64,000 nt of DNA from Frankiales bacterium (GTDB lineage Bacteria > Actinomycetota > Actinomycetes > Mycobacteriales > SCTD01), in NCBI GenBank assembly GCA_025966135.1, contig JAOPVP010000042.1, positions 1 through 64,000 of the forward strand. Direction: 5' to 3'. This document shows positions 47,426 to 59,568 of this stretch, one piece after another. A program made the translations under genes and the position numbers. Every line of letters starts with the position of its first letter. Position 1 is the first letter of the stretch. The notes under the pieces were generated by a model. That model was not told the origin of the DNA. It was given only the letters and a program-made list of their open reading frames with translations, and searched no databases.

Positions 47426-48205
47426 ATGAACATCGTTGTACTGGTGAAGCAGGTGCCTGACACCTGGGCCGAGCGCAAGCTCAACGAAGGCGACAAGACG
47501 CTGGACCGCGCGTCCGTCGACGTCGTCATGAACGAGATCGACGAGTACGCCGTGGAGGAGGCCCTCCGCATCAAGGAGGCGCAGGGCGGGGAGGTCACCA
47601 TCCTCACGATGGGGCCGGAGCGCGCCGTCGAGACCATCCGCAAGGCGCTCTCGATGGGTGCCGACAAGGCCGTCCACCTGTCCGACGAGGCCCTCAAGGG
47701 CAGCGATGCGGTGCAGACGTCCTACGCGCTGGGCAAGGTCCTCGAGACGCTCGAGTACGACCTGGTCATCGTCGGCTCGGAGGCCACCGACTCGCGGATG
47801 GCCACCATGGGTGCGCTGCTGTCCGAGCGCCTCGGCCAGCCGCAGCTCACCGGTGCCCGGAAGGTCACCGCTGAGGGTGGCACCGTGACGATCGAGCGTC
47901 AGACCGACGACGGCTACGCCGTGGTCGAGGCGTCGACCCCGGCGATCATCTCTGTGATGGAGAAGATCAACGAGCCGCGCTACCCCTCCTTCAAGGGGAT
48001 CATGGCCGCGAAGAGCAAGCCGCTCACCACCCTGTCCGTCGGCGATGCCGGCGTCGACGAGGGGCAGGTCGGCCTCGCTGCCGCGCCGAGCCAGGTCGTG
48101 GAGTTCTCCAACAAGCCGCCGCGCCAGGCGGGTCAGATCGTGAAGGACGAGGGCGACGGCGGCACGAAGATCGCCGAGTACCTCGCGTCGCAGAAGTTCG
48201 TCTAG
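47426..48205 (+). CDS. etfB: Electron transfer flavoprotein beta subunit
   Basis: This 259-residue protein, with EtfA, accepts electrons from acyl-CoA dehydrogenases. It has the family opening MNIVVLVKQVPDTWAERKL, then VDVVMNEIDEYAVEEALR and AATPAIISVMEKINEPRYPSFKG-like spacing (STPAIISVMEKINEPRYPS). ATG 47426 is the family start. GGAGG lies at 47408-47412, rather far upstream. The frame stays open for 135 nt upstream, but that part has no family similarity. etfA follows after 21 nt. Confidence 0.95.
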   Translation: MNIVVLVKQVPDTWAERKLNEGDKTLDRASVDVVMNEIDEYAVEEALRIKEAQGGEVTILTMGPERAVETIRKALSMGADKAVHLSDEALKGSDAVQTSYALGKVLETLEYDLVIVGSEATDSRMATMGALLSERLGQPQLTGARKVTAEGGTVTIERQTDDGYAVVEASTPAIISVMEKINEPRYPSFKGIMAAKSKPLTTLSVGDAGVDEGQVGLAAAPSQVVEFSNKPPRQAGQIVKDEGDGGTKIAEYLASQKFV

Positions 48206-48226
48206 AGACAAGGGAACCTGAAGAAC

Positions 48227-49180
48227 ATGGCTGAGGTACTCGTGCTCGTCGACCACGTCGACGGTGCTCCCAAGAAGGTCTCCTACGAGCTGCTGACCCT
48301 TGCCCGCGAGCTCGGTGAGCCGTCGGCAGTCCTGCTCGGCAAGGGCGCGTCGGCCGCCGCGGACAAGGTCGCCGCCTACGGCGCCCAGAAGGTCTACGTG
48401 TGCGAGGCCGAGGAGATCGACTCCTTCCTGGTGGCCCCGAAGGCCGCGGTCCTCGCGCAGCTGGTGTCGGAGAAGAACCCGCTCGCCGTCCTCGTCCCGG
48501 CCAACGCCGAGGGCAAGGAGATCGCGGCCCGCGTGGCAGTGAAGACCGGCGGCGGCCTCTTGACCGACGCCGTCGGCGTGACGCCGGAGCTGATCGCCGA
48601 GCAGCCCATCTTCGGCGGCTCGGTCGTCGTCAAGAGCAAGGTGCAGACCGGCACCCCCGTGATCGCGGTGCGAGCCAACAGCACGGCGCCCGTCGAGGCC
48701 GCCGGTGCCGGCACGGTCGAGCAGGTCGGTGCGACCTTCTCCGACGCCGACAAGGCCGCCAAGGTCACGAACCGCGTGGTCGAGGCCAAGGGCGGTCGCC
48801 CCGACCTCGGTGAGGCTTCGATCGTCGTCTCGGGTGGTCGTGGTGTCGGCTCGCCGGAGAACTTCTCCATCATCGAGGCGCTCGCCGACTCGCTCGGTGC
48901 GGCCGTCGGCGCCTCCCGCGCCGCGACCGACGCCGGTTGGTACCCGCACCAGAACCAGGTCGGCCAGACCGGTCGCACCGTCTCGCCGCAGCTCTACATC
49001 GCGGCCGGCATCTCCGGTGCCATCCAGCACCGCGCCGGCATGCAGACCTCGAAGACCATCGTGGCCATCAACAAGGACCCCGAGGCCCCGATCTTCGAGC
49101 TCGCCGACTTCGGCCTGGTCGGGGACCTCAACACCGTCGTCCCGGCGCTGACCGAGGAGATCACCAAGCGCAAGGGCTGA
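48227..49180 (+). CDS. etfA: Electron transfer flavoprotein alpha subunit
   Basis: This 317-residue FAD-binding subunit ends with the ETF-alpha signature. [17 protein letters not shown] and [20 protein letters not shown] are both visible, as is the FAD-binding [12 protein letters not shown] segment. It carries electrons from acyl-CoA dehydrogenases such as methylsuccinyl-CoA dehydrogenase toward the quinone pool. It forms an operon with etfB. A large hairpin follows its stop. Confidence 0.96.
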   Translation: MAEVLVLVDHVDGAPKKVSYELLTLARELGEPSAVLLGKGASAAADKVAAYGAQKVYVCEAEEIDSFLVAPKAAVLAQLVSEKNPLAVLVPANAEGKEIAARVAVKTGGGLLTDAVGVTPELIAEQPIFGGSVVVKSKVQTGTPVIAVRANSTAPVEAAGAGTVEQVGATFSDADKAAKVTNRVVEAKGGRPDLGEASIVVSGGRGVGSPENFSIIEALADSLGAAVGASRAATDAGWYPHQNQVGQTGRTVSPQLYIAAGISGAIQHRAGMQTSKTIVAINKDPEAPIFELADFGLVGDLNTVVPALTEEITKRKG

Positions 49181-49203
49181 CCCCCTCCTGAACGACCCGC
49201 CCG

Positions 49204-49245
49204 TCTTGTGCACAACTCGGCCGCGCGGCCGAGCTGTGCACAAGA
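49204..49245. terminator. Long hairpin between convergent etfA and SDR genes
   Basis: Two 20-nt arms, 49204-49223 and 49226-49245, pair with a single A/C mismatch around a 2-nt centre. The outer part of each arm is TCTTGTGCACA and its complement. The inner part is CTCGGCCG and its complement. It lies 23 nt after the etfA stop and 18 nt before the SDR stop on the other strand. It can therefore serve both transcripts. There is no U-tract, as is usual in high-GC actinobacteria. Confidence 0.65.
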
Positions 49246-49263
49246 GCGGACGTCACGGGGAGG

Positions 49264-50166
49264 TCAGAAGGTGTAGGTGACCTTGGTGAGGGACTCGGAG
49301 ACGTCCCAGAGGCGCTGGGCGTCGGTCTCGCTCTTGGCCTGCCGGGTGCGGTCGACGCGGGTGGGGTGGCCGCGGAGCTCGAACAGGTGCGGGCCGAAGT
49401 AGTCGTTGCCACGAACATCCGGCGCGGTGGCGGCGTACAGCGACGGCCAGGCGCCCTGCGCGTCACTCTGCGCCAGGACCGCGTTGCCGATCTTCATGAG
49501 TGCCTCGAACAGTGGCTGGCCCTGGCCTTGCTGCAGGTGGGTCGAGGCGTAGCCGGGGTGGGCTGCGGCGGCGAGCAGCGCGCCGCCTGCCCGCCGGTCG
49601 AGCTCCGCGGTGAACAGCAGGTTGGCGAGCTTGCTCTGCCCGTATGCCCGCCAGCGGTGGTAGCCCGTGTCGCCCATGAGGTCGTCGAACCTCATCCGGC
49701 CCATCTTGTGCATGCCGCTGGACACGGTGACGACCCGAGCTGCCGGCGCGGCGAGCAGCAGGGGGAGCAACCGGCCGGTCAGGGCGTAGTGCCCGAGGTG
49801 GTTGGTCCCGAGCTGCATCTCGAAGCCGTCGGCCGTGACGCCCTGCCCGACGGCCATGACACCGGCGTTGTTGACCAGCAGGTCCAGGGTCTGCGTGCGC
49901 CCGGCGACGTTCTCGGCGGCAGTCTCGACCGAGCTGAGCGAGGCCAGGTCGAGGGTGACGAGCTCGACCGTCGCTTCCGGTACCTGGGAGCGCAGCCGGC
50001 CCAAGGCCTCCTCGGCCCGCGAGGGGTTGCGGCAGGCCATCAGGACCCGCGCGCCCTTGCGGGCGAGCTCGACCGAGGTGTGGAACCCCAGTCCCGAGTT
50101 GGCCCCGGTGACGAGGGCGGTGCGGCCCGACTGGTCGGGTATGTCGGCAGGTACCCAGCGCGTCAT
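49264..50166 (-). CDS. Short-chain dehydrogenase/reductase
   Basis: This 300-residue protein has the classical SDR signatures: nucleotide-binding TALVTGANSGLGFH near residue 16, NNAGVMA, catalytic Ser in VTVSSGMHKMG and YGQSKLANL. It resembles the WW-oxidoreductase/retinol-dehydrogenase-like group of actinobacterial SDRs that start with an IPDQSGRTALVTG segment. The substrate is unknown. The chain ends with TKVTYTF. It is divergent from the PaaK-like gene, 39 nt apart. Confidence 0.9.
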   Translation of the reverse strand: MTRWVPADIPDQSGRTALVTGANSGLGFHTSVELARKGARVLMACRNPSRAEEALGRLRSQVPEATVELVTLDLASLSSVETAAENVAGRTQTLDLLVNNAGVMAVGQGVTADGFEMQLGTNHLGHYALTGRLLPLLLAAPAARVVTVSSGMHKMGRMRFDDLMGDTGYHRWRAYGQSKLANLLFTAELDRRAGGALLAAAAHPGYASTHLQQGQGQPLFEALMKIGNAVLAQSDAQGAWPSLYAATAPDVRGNDYFGPHLFELRGHPTRVDRTRQAKSETDAQRLWDVSESLTKVTYTF

Positions 50167-50192
50167 GGTGCGGAGCCTTGCACGGTTCTCCC

Positions 50193-50198
50193 TAGACT
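50193..50198 (+). promoter_or_regulatory. -10 box TAGACT, leaderless promoter of the PaaK-like gene
   Basis: TAGACT ends 7 nt before ATG 50206 and there is no ribosome-binding site. The whole divergent region is 39 nt, so this promoter lies close to the start of the SDR gene on the other strand. Confidence 0.5.
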
Positions 50199-50205
50199 CG
50201 CGCGC

Positions 50206-51600
50206 ATGCCTTGGGACACACGTACGGCGGAGCAGCAGGCGACCAGGCAGGCCAGCGCCCTCAAGGCGCAGCTGGTGGACGCGGTCGGCCCGTTCTCGCC
50301 GTTCTGGCGCGAGCGGCTGAAGGCCCTGGGCAAGACGCCGTCGCAGGTCAGGAGTCCCCGCGACCTCGCGACCCTCCCGGCGGTGGGGGAGCGGGACGTG
50401 TGTGCCGACGGCGACCCGGCAGGCGCGGCCGCGCTGGTTCTGCAGGTCGGGGAGTCCGGCTGGGCGCTGCACACCGAGGGCCCGCGGCTGCGCAGGGCCC
50501 TGGCGAGCCGGCTGGTGCGCCGCGGCAGCTACCGCGGCGTGGTCGAGGCGGACACCCGTCCCACGTCGTTCGTCTTCGCCGGGCTCGCCCTGCGCTTCCC
50601 GGTGGCCAGCACCCGCAGCGACCTGGACGTCGTCGCCCGCGCCGGCGCCCGGCTCTGGCAGGTGCTCGGGCTGACCCGCAGCGACGTGCTCGTGTGCGCC
50701 CTGCCGCTGCTGCCGTCCGCGGCGCTCCAGGCCTTGCAGCTCGGCGCGGTCGGCGCGGGCTCGCCCGCCCTGTTCCCCGGCGACGACACCGACGAGGTGG
50801 CCGCCGCCCTGCAGCTGGTCCCCGCGACCGTGCTCGCGCTTCCGACGGGCGGGGCCGCGACCTGGCTGGACGACCTCGACGAGGCGGGCGCGGCCCTCGG
50901 CTCCGTGACCACCGTGCTCCTCGTCGGCGCTCCGTCCGACGAGGAACGCGCTGAGGTCGGAGAGGCCCTGGCGCGGGCCGGGATGCAGGCCCTGCTCCTC
51001 GCCGTGCATGCCCCGGACGGGCACCGGCTGCTGTGGGGCGAGTGCCGGCAGGGTGGGCCTGGCCTGCACACCTACCCGGACCTGGATCTGGTGCAGCTCG
51101 TCGACCCCGAGACGGGCGAGACGGACGACGGCCAGGACCCCGACGAGGTGGTCATCACCCAGCTCGGAATGCGGGGGAGCGCGCTGCTGCGCTGGCGCAC
51201 CGCCGACCTCGCCGACAGCCTGGACACAGCGCCGTGCCCGGGCTGCGCGCGCACCGTGCCCCGCGTGGTCGGTGTGCGCCGGCGCGCCCTCGTGCCCGAC
51301 GTTGAGCTCCGCTCGGGCCGGCGGGGCGTCGACCTGCGCAGCGTATCGGCGGCTCTGGTCGGCCGGGCCGACCTCAGCGACTGGCGCGTGGTCCTGGGGC
51401 CGAGCGCGCGCTCCGAGGCCTACGACGTGATCGTCCACGTCGTGCCGAACGACCAGGAGGACGCCACCGACGTGGCGGTCGCCGTGGCCCGCGACGTGCG
51501 CAGCGCGGCCGGTCTGCTCCCCACGCAGGTGGTCATCAACGAGCCGGGCACGCTGCCCGACGGCCGGCGCGTGTCGCGCCGGGTGCACGCGCGCGGCTGA
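50206..51600 (+). CDS. Divergent phenylacetate-CoA-ligase-like protein lacking the P-loop
   Basis: This 464-residue protein follows the order of PaaK-type adenylate-forming ligases. An N-terminal FWRERLKALGKTPSQVRSPRDLATLP part is followed by GARLWQVLGLTRSDVLVC and PATVLALPTGG. Then come VVITQLGMRGSALLRWRTADL and a Cys-rich PCPGCARTVPRV. The usual Ser/Thr/Gly-rich ATP loop (SSGTTG type) is not found; LVLQVGESGWALHTEG stands in its place. It is therefore either a ligase with altered ATP binding or a non-catalytic relative. No carrier-protein or partner gene is adjacent. Confidence 0.65.
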   Translation: MPWDTRTAEQQATRQASALKAQLVDAVGPFSPFWRERLKALGKTPSQVRSPRDLATLPAVGERDVCADGDPAGAAALVLQVGESGWALHTEGPRLRRALASRLVRRGSYRGVVEADTRPTSFVFAGLALRFPVASTRSDLDVVARAGARLWQVLGLTRSDVLVCALPLLPSAALQALQLGAVGAGSPALFPGDDTDEVAAALQLVPATVLALPTGGAATWLDDLDEAGAALGSVTTVLLVGAPSDEERAEVGEALARAGMQALLLAVHAPDGHRLLWGECRQGGPGLHTYPDLDLVQLVDPETGETDDGQDPDEVVITQLGMRGSALLRWRTADLADSLDTAPCPGCARTVPRVVGVRRRALVPDVELRSGRRGVDLRSVSAALVGRADLSDWRVVLGPSARSEAYDVIVHVVPNDQEDATDVAVAVARDVRSAAGLLPTQVVINEPGTLPDGRRVSRRVHARG

Positions 51601-51661
51601 CCTGGCTCGGTGTCACCGGTGCGTGACCTTCCGAGCGCTGCTGCCTGACACGGAGGCGGGC

Positions 51662-51667
51662 TAGGCT
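51662..51667 (+). promoter_or_regulatory. -10 box TAGGCT, leaderless cysteine desulfurase promoter
   Basis: TAGGCT ends 6 nt before GTG 51674, with no ribosome-binding site between. It would drive the desulfurase-mnmA pair. Confidence 0.5.
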
Positions 51668-51673
51668 CGACCC

Positions 51674-52828
51674 GTGGCCTACCTCGATCATGCGGCCTCC
51701 ACGCCCGTGCTTCCCGAGACAGTCGCGGCCATGGCAGCGGCCATGGCTCAGCCGGGCAACGCCTCCTCCCTGCACGCCGCCGGTCGCCGCGCCCGCCGCA
51801 CGGTGGAGGAGTCCCGGGAGGCTGTCGCCGCTGCCCTGGGTGCCCGGCCGTCCGAGGTGCTCTTCACCGGCGGCGGCACCGAGAGCGACAACCTCGCGGT
51901 CAAGGGCATCTACTGGGCCAGGCGCACCGCCGACCCCCGCCGTACCCGTGTTCTTGCCTCCTCGGTGGAGCACCACGCGGTCCTGGACGCCGTCGAGTGG
52001 CTGGTCGCCCACGAGGGCGCGCAGGTCACCTGGCTCGAGGTCGACACGGTCGGGCGGGTGCACCCGGACGTCCTCGAGGCCGCGATGGACGACGACGTCG
52101 CACTCGCCACGGTCATGTGGGCCAACAACGAGGTCGGCACCGTGCAGCCCGTGGTCGCCCTCGCGGAGGTGGCGCGCCGGTATGGCGTGCCCTTCCACAC
52201 CGACGCCGTCCAGGCCGTCGGGCAGCTCCCGGTGGACTTCGCTGCGAGCGGGGTCGACGCCATGACCGTCACCGGGCACAAGTTCGGCGGCCCGCTGGGA
52301 GCCGGAGCGCTGCTGCTCGGCCGGGATGTCGCGTGCACCCCGTTGCTGCACGGCGGCGGCCAGGAGCGCGACGTCCGCTCGGGCACCTTCGACACCCCGG
52401 CCCTCGCCGGCCTCGCCACCGCCGCCACCCTCGCGACCGTCCGCCAGCCCGAGACCGCCGCGCGGCTCGCCCGGTTGCGTGACGATCTGGTACGGCGGGT
52501 CCTCGCCGCCGTGCCCGACGCGGTGTACAACGGTGACCCCGTCGACCGCCTGCCTGGCAACGCGCACTTCTCCTTCCCGGGCTGTGAGGGCGACTCGCTG
52601 CTGCTCCTGCTCGACGCCCGCGGCGTCGAGGTCTCCACCGGCTCAGCCTGCTCGTCGGGGGTGGCCCGGCCCTCGCACGTCCTCGTCGCCATGGGACAGG
52701 ACGAGGAGCGGGCGCGCAGCTCCCTGCGCTTCTCCCTCGGCCACAGCTCGACGCCCGAAGACGTCGACGCGCTGCTCGACGCGCTCCCCGGGGTCGTCGA
52801 ACGAGCCCGCCGGGTCCCGGTCCGTTGA
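51674..52828 (+). CDS. Cysteine desulfurase (NifS/IscS type)
   Basis: This 384-residue PLP enzyme takes sulfur from cysteine as a persulfide. It starts with the family [13 protein letters not shown]. The PLP lysine is in [15 protein letters not shown] and the loop cysteine in [17 protein letters not shown]. The mnmA gene overlaps its stop by TTGA, so the sulfur very probably goes to tRNA 2-thiouridine. It may also serve iron-sulfur assembly. Confidence 0.95.
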   Translation: MAYLDHAASTPVLPETVAAMAAAMAQPGNASSLHAAGRRARRTVEESREAVAAALGARPSEVLFTGGGTESDNLAVKGIYWARRTADPRRTRVLASSVEHHAVLDAVEWLVAHEGAQVTWLEVDTVGRVHPDVLEAAMDDDVALATVMWANNEVGTVQPVVALAEVARRYGVPFHTDAVQAVGQLPVDFAASGVDAMTVTGHKFGGPLGAGALLLGRDVACTPLLHGGGQERDVRSGTFDTPALAGLATAATLATVRQPETAARLARLRDDLVRRVLAAVPDAVYNGDPVDRLPGNAHFSFPGCEGDSLLLLLDARGVEVSTGSACSSGVARPSHVLVAMGQDEERARSSLRFSLGHSSTPEDVDALLDALPGVVERARRVPVR

Positions 52829-53883
52829 GGCTCCTCGCTGCCCTGTCCGGCGGCGTCGACTCGGCGGTCGCCGCGGCCCTCGCGGTCGAGGCCGGTCACG
52901 ACGTGACGGCCGTGCATCTGGCGCTGTCGGAGATGCCGGCGGCGCTGCGCACCGGCTCGCGCGGGTGCTGCTCACGCGAGGACGCGCGCGACGCCGGCCG
53001 GGTCGCCGACGTGCTGGGGATCCCCTTCTACGTCTGGGACCTCGCCGAGCAGTTCCGCGAGGACGTCATCAACGACTTCGTGGCCGAGTACGCCGCCGGC
53101 CACACGCCCAACCCCTGCCTGCGGTGCAACGAGAAGGTGAAGTTCGCTGCCGTCCTGGACCGCGCCCTGGCCCTTGGCTTCGACGCGGTCGTCACCGGCC
53201 ACCACGCCTCGCTGACCGACGGCGTCCTGTCGCGGTCGGTCGACCTCGCCAAGGACCAGAGCTACGTGCTGGCTGTCCTGACCCCGGAGCAGCTGGCCGC
53301 AACGGTGCTCCCGCTCGGAGGCATCACCAAGGAGCAGGTCCGCGAGATCGCGCGGGACCGCGGGCTCGCCGTGGCCGACAAGGCCGAAAGCTACGACATC
53401 TGCTTCATTGCCGACGGGGACACCGCGGGGTTCCTGCGCGACCGGCTCGGGTCCCAGCCGGGGCCGGTGGTGGACGCCTTGACCGGCGCGGTGGTCGGCG
53501 AGCACGACGGGGCCTACGCCTACACCGTCGGTCAGCGGCGTGGCCTCGCGCTGACCGTCCCGGCCCCCGACGGCCGGCCGCGGTACGTGCTGTCGATCGA
53601 GCCGGTCTCGCGCACGGTCACCGTCGGCCCGGCGTCGGCGCTGGACGTCTCGAGGGTGCTGACCGGCCGGCCGGTGTGGTCCTCGCCGCGGCCGTTGCCG
53701 CTGGCCTGCGAGGTGCAGCTGCGGGCGCACGGGATGGTGCATGCCTGCACGGTCACGCCTTCCGGCGACGGATGGCAGCTGGCCCTCGACACTGCTGCCC
53801 GTGGGGTCGCCCCGGGCCAGGCCGCCGTCCTCTACGACGGCGACACCGTGCTCGGCTCGGCCACCGTCAGCTCCGCCGCCTGA
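52825..53883 (+). CDS. mnmA: tRNA-specific 2-thiouridylase MnmA
   Basis: This 352-residue enzyme thiolates U34 of Lys, Glu and Gln tRNAs. It has the ATP-pyrophosphatase motif [13 protein letters not shown], the first catalytic Cys in [13 protein letters not shown] and the second in [11 protein letters not shown]. The C-terminal domain ([16 protein letters not shown]) is complete. TTG 52825 overlaps the desulfurase stop and no better start exists before the P-loop. The pair is translationally coupled. Confidence 0.95.
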   Translation: MRLLAALSGGVDSAVAAALAVEAGHDVTAVHLALSEMPAALRTGSRGCCSREDARDAGRVADVLGIPFYVWDLAEQFREDVINDFVAEYAAGHTPNPCLRCNEKVKFAAVLDRALALGFDAVVTGHHASLTDGVLSRSVDLAKDQSYVLAVLTPEQLAATVLPLGGITKEQVREIARDRGLAVADKAESYDICFIADGDTAGFLRDRLGSQPGPVVDALTGAVVGEHDGAYAYTVGQRRGLALTVPAPDGRPRYVLSIEPVSRTVTVGPASALDVSRVLTGRPVWSSPRPLPLACEVQLRAHGMVHACTVTPSGDGWQLALDTAARGVAPGQAAVLYDGDTVLGSATVSSAA

Positions 53884-53925
53884 AGCGGCCGGCAGACCCA
53901 AGGGGTCGTCGTACCCCCGCTCGTC

Positions 53926-54015
53926 GGTGCACAGATGCACGCGAGGCTCGGCGCGGCGCGCAGAGATGCACGGGAGGCCCGCACCGGGTCGGCAGCGCTC
54001 GTGCATCCGTGCACC
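53926..54015. repeat. Imperfect inverted repeat with internal direct repeat after mnmA
   Basis: Arms 53926-53941 and 54000-54015 pair at 15 of 16 positions (GGTGCACAGATGCACG against its complement). Inside, an 18-nt unit beginning AGATGCACG at 53933-53950 recurs at 53964-53981 with 16 of 18 identities, 31 nt apart. The element fills most of the 177-nt gap between mnmA and the 84-residue gene. It may act as a terminator, or as a repeat or protein site of unknown role. Confidence 0.55.
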
Positions 54016-54048
54016 TGTGAGGTCACCCGACTGGCGGCGTACCTGTTC

Positions 54049-54054
54049 TAGGGT
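54049..54054 (+). promoter_or_regulatory. -10 box TAGGGT, leaderless promoter of the MetE-like/ligA operon
   Basis: TAGGGT ends 6 nt before ATG 54061 and no ribosome-binding site is present. It would transcribe the 84-residue gene, the MetE-like gene and ligA, which overlap by 4 nt each. Confidence 0.5.
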
Positions 54055-54060
54055 GGGCGC

Positions 54061-54311
54061 ATGACCGACGATGACGTGCAGCTGACCGACCTCGAGGTCA
54101 TCCAGCAGTTCAGCCTCGCCGTGCGGGGTGCGACGGCCAGCCGTCGTGAGGTCATCGCGGCCCTCGAGGCCGACCTCGCGTACCTGAACGACGACGGCCG
54201 CCGCCGCGCCACGGCGCCCGGGTCCGCCCCCGCCGCGTCGAAGCCAGCCGCGCCGCCGGCCAAGCGAGCTGTGAAGAAGGCTCCCGTCAAGACCACCCGC
54301 GCACGCAGGGC

Positions 54312-54315
<4 letters not shown>
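54061..54315 (+). CDS. Small protein with Ala/Lys/Pro-rich basic tail
   Basis: This 84-residue protein has an N-terminal helical part (DVQLTDLEVIQQFSLAVRGATASRREVIAALEADLAYL). A low-complexity basic tail of Ala, Pro, Lys and Arg follows, as in histone-like tails. No family is recognised. The tail could bind nucleic acid, which is only inference. The ATG has a leaderless -10 and its stop overlaps the next GTG. Confidence 0.65.
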
Positions 54316-57382
<3,067 letters not shown>

Positions 57383-57477
57383 GGCTCCTGCGCCGCGGTA
57401 GCCCGATCGGGTGAACGTCCTCGGACGCGGACCTGCCGAAAGGTGACGAGTAGGCGCGAGCTGACCGCGTCCGGTGG

Positions 57478-59538
57478 GTGGGAGGCGGCTGGGTGAGCGG
57501 TCCGGCCCGGCCTGACCCTCGCAACGTCATGGGTGGCCCGCGCGAGGGGCTGTTCCGGTTCTACGTCGCAACGATCGGCCTGGGCGGGTTGGGGGTCGTC
57601 TTCGGCGTGATCTCCCAGGCCCAGCTCGGGACGTCCGTGCCGCGGCTCGGCGCCGCGTGCTTCGTCGTCTGCGCCCTGCTGCTCGTCAGCGAGTTCCGGC
57701 CGTTGGTCACCGCCGGTTCGCGTGACGTCAACGGCGTCCTGCTGTCGACCGCCTTCGTGTTCGCGATCCTGCTCCGCTACGACCTGCCGCTGACCCTCGC
57801 GCTGCAGACCCTCGCGCTCCTCATCAGCGACAGCACCAAGCGCAAGGCCCTCTGGCGCACCGGCTTCAACGTCGGGCAGTACGCGCTGTCGTGGACCGCG
57901 GCCTGGGCTGTGATGGATGTGCTCGGTCACCAGGCCAGCGTGGCCCATCCGCTCGATCTCACCGGGGACGACCTGCTGCCCGCGCTGGCTGGGGCGGCCA
58001 CGTTCTTCGTCGTCAACGAGCTGCTCGTGGCGTGGGCCATCTCCCTGAAGGCCGGCGACACCCTCTGGGCCACTCTGCGACCAGAGCTGGCCCCTGAGCT
58101 GCTGTCCACCGGGGCGCTGCTGGCACTCGCCCCGCTCGTGGCGCTGTCGATCCAAGCAGGCCCCGCCTTCGTCCCGCTGCTCATCCCGCCGCTGGCCGCG
58201 GTCTACGCCGTGGGCTCGGTGGCGCTCAAGAGCGAGCAGCAGACCCTGTTGGATGCCCTCACCGGGCTCGCCAACCGCAAGAAGCTGTCCCAGCGGGTCG
58301 CGCAGGCGGTGCGGGAAGGGCCGGTGGCCCTGATCCTGTTGGACCTCGACCGCTTCAAGGAGGTCAACGACACCCTGGGGCATCACGTCGGCGACCAGCT
58401 GCTGACCGCTGTGGCGCGCCGCCTCGAGTCGAGCCTGCGGCCAGGCGACACCGTGGCGCGCCTCGGCGGCGACGAGTTCGCGCTGTTGCTGCCGGGCGCC
58501 GATGACGCCATCTCAGTCATCGCTGCCGAGCGGGCCCGCGACGCTCTCGCCGATCCCTTCGAACTGGGCGGTCTGCTCGTGGACGTCGCGGCCAGTGTCG
58601 GCATCGCGGTGTCGCCCGAGCACGGCACCGACCTGGACGTGCTCCTTCAGCACGCTGACGTGGCGATGTACCTGTCGAAGGAGTCCGGCGAGGTCGAGCT
58701 CTACGACACCTCCCGTGACCGGAACTCACCCGCGCGCCTCGCTCTGCTCGGCGAGCTCCGTCGGGCGCTCGAGGGCGACGAGCTGGAGCTGCACTTCCAG
58801 CCGAAGGCTGTCCTGGCGACCAGGAAAGTGGTCGGCGTCGAGGCGCTGGTCCGCTGGCGGCACCCCGAACGGGGCCTGGTCCCACCGGAGGAGTTCGTCC
58901 CGTTGGCTGAGCGCAGCGGCCTGATGACCCCCTTGACGGCGTGGGTCGTGGACGCCGCCCTGCGTCAGCTGTCGCAGTGGCGGGCGCGGGGCTGGGAGCT
59001 GTCGCTCGCGGTCAACATCACCGTCAAGGACCTGTGCGGCGACGAGCTCGTCGACCGGGTCGCGGAAGGCCTGGCGATGTATGGGGTGCCCGCCGCCGCC
59101 CTGCAGCTCGAGGTCACCGAGGGGTCCCTGTTCACCGACTCCCCGAAGGCCCGCCAGACCCTGAGACGGCTGCAGGCCCTGGGGGTCGCGCTGTCGATCG
59201 ACGACTTCGGAACCGGTTGGTCCTCGCTGGCCCAGCTCCGCTCGCTGCCTGTCAGTGAGATCAAGGTCGACCGGTCGTTCGTGGGTCGGATGGACAGTGA
59301 CCCGCGCGACCTCGCCATCGTCAGCTCGGTCATCGACCTGGCCCGCGGCCTGGGCATGCGGGTGGTCGCCGAGGGAGTGGAGGACCTCGCGACCTGGCAC
59401 CGGTTGGCGGCGCTCGGCTGTGACCTCGCGCAGGGCTGGTGGCTGTCGCGGCCCTTGCCCGGCGAGGAGCTGGGGCGGTGGCTCGAGCAGCAGCTCACGT
59501 CGTCGCCGGACGACAAGCTCCTCGCCGCTCCGGCCTGA
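57478..59538 (+). CDS. Membrane GGDEF-EAL protein (cyclic di-GMP synthase/phosphodiesterase)
   Basis: This 686-residue protein has about six to seven hydrophobic segments (residues 20-250), then GGDEF and EAL domains. GGDEF is intact (330-334), with the inhibitory I-site RPGD at 321-324, exactly five residues before it. EAL is intact (455-457), with DDFGTGWSSL and EGVED. Both synthesis and breakdown of c-di-GMP are therefore possible. The membrane part resembles MASE-like sensors and binds an unknown signal. GTG 57478 or GTG 57493 could be the start. It lies 95 nt after ligA. Confidence 0.9.
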   Translation: MGGGWVSGPARPDPRNVMGGPREGLFRFYVATIGLGGLGVVFGVISQAQLGTSVPRLGAACFVVCALLLVSEFRPLVTAGSRDVNGVLLSTAFVFAILLRYDLPLTLALQTLALLISDSTKRKALWRTGFNVGQYALSWTAAWAVMDVLGHQASVAHPLDLTGDDLLPALAGAATFFVVNELLVAWAISLKAGDTLWATLRPELAPELLSTGALLALAPLVALSIQAGPAFVPLLIPPLAAVYAVGSVALKSEQQTLLDALTGLANRKKLSQRVAQAVREGPVALILLDLDRFKEVNDTLGHHVGDQLLTAVARRLESSLRPGDTVARLGGDEFALLLPGADDAISVIAAERARDALADPFELGGLLVDVAASVGIAVSPEHGTDLDVLLQHADVAMYLSKESGEVELYDTSRDRNSPARLALLGELRRALEGDELELHFQPKAVLATRKVVGVEALVRWRHPERGLVPPEEFVPLAERSGLMTPLTAWVVDAALRQLSQWRARGWELSLAVNITVKDLCGDELVDRVAEGLAMYGVPAAALQLEVTEGSLFTDSPKARQTLRRLQALGVALSIDDFGTGWSSLAQLRSLPVSEIKVDRSFVGRMDSDPRDLAIVSSVIDLARGLGMRVVAEGVEDLATWHRLAALGCDLAQGWWLSRPLPGEELGRWLEQQLTSSPDDKLLAAPA

Positions 59539-59568
59539 TCCCGAGCGCCCACAGGCGAGGAGAAGCAG

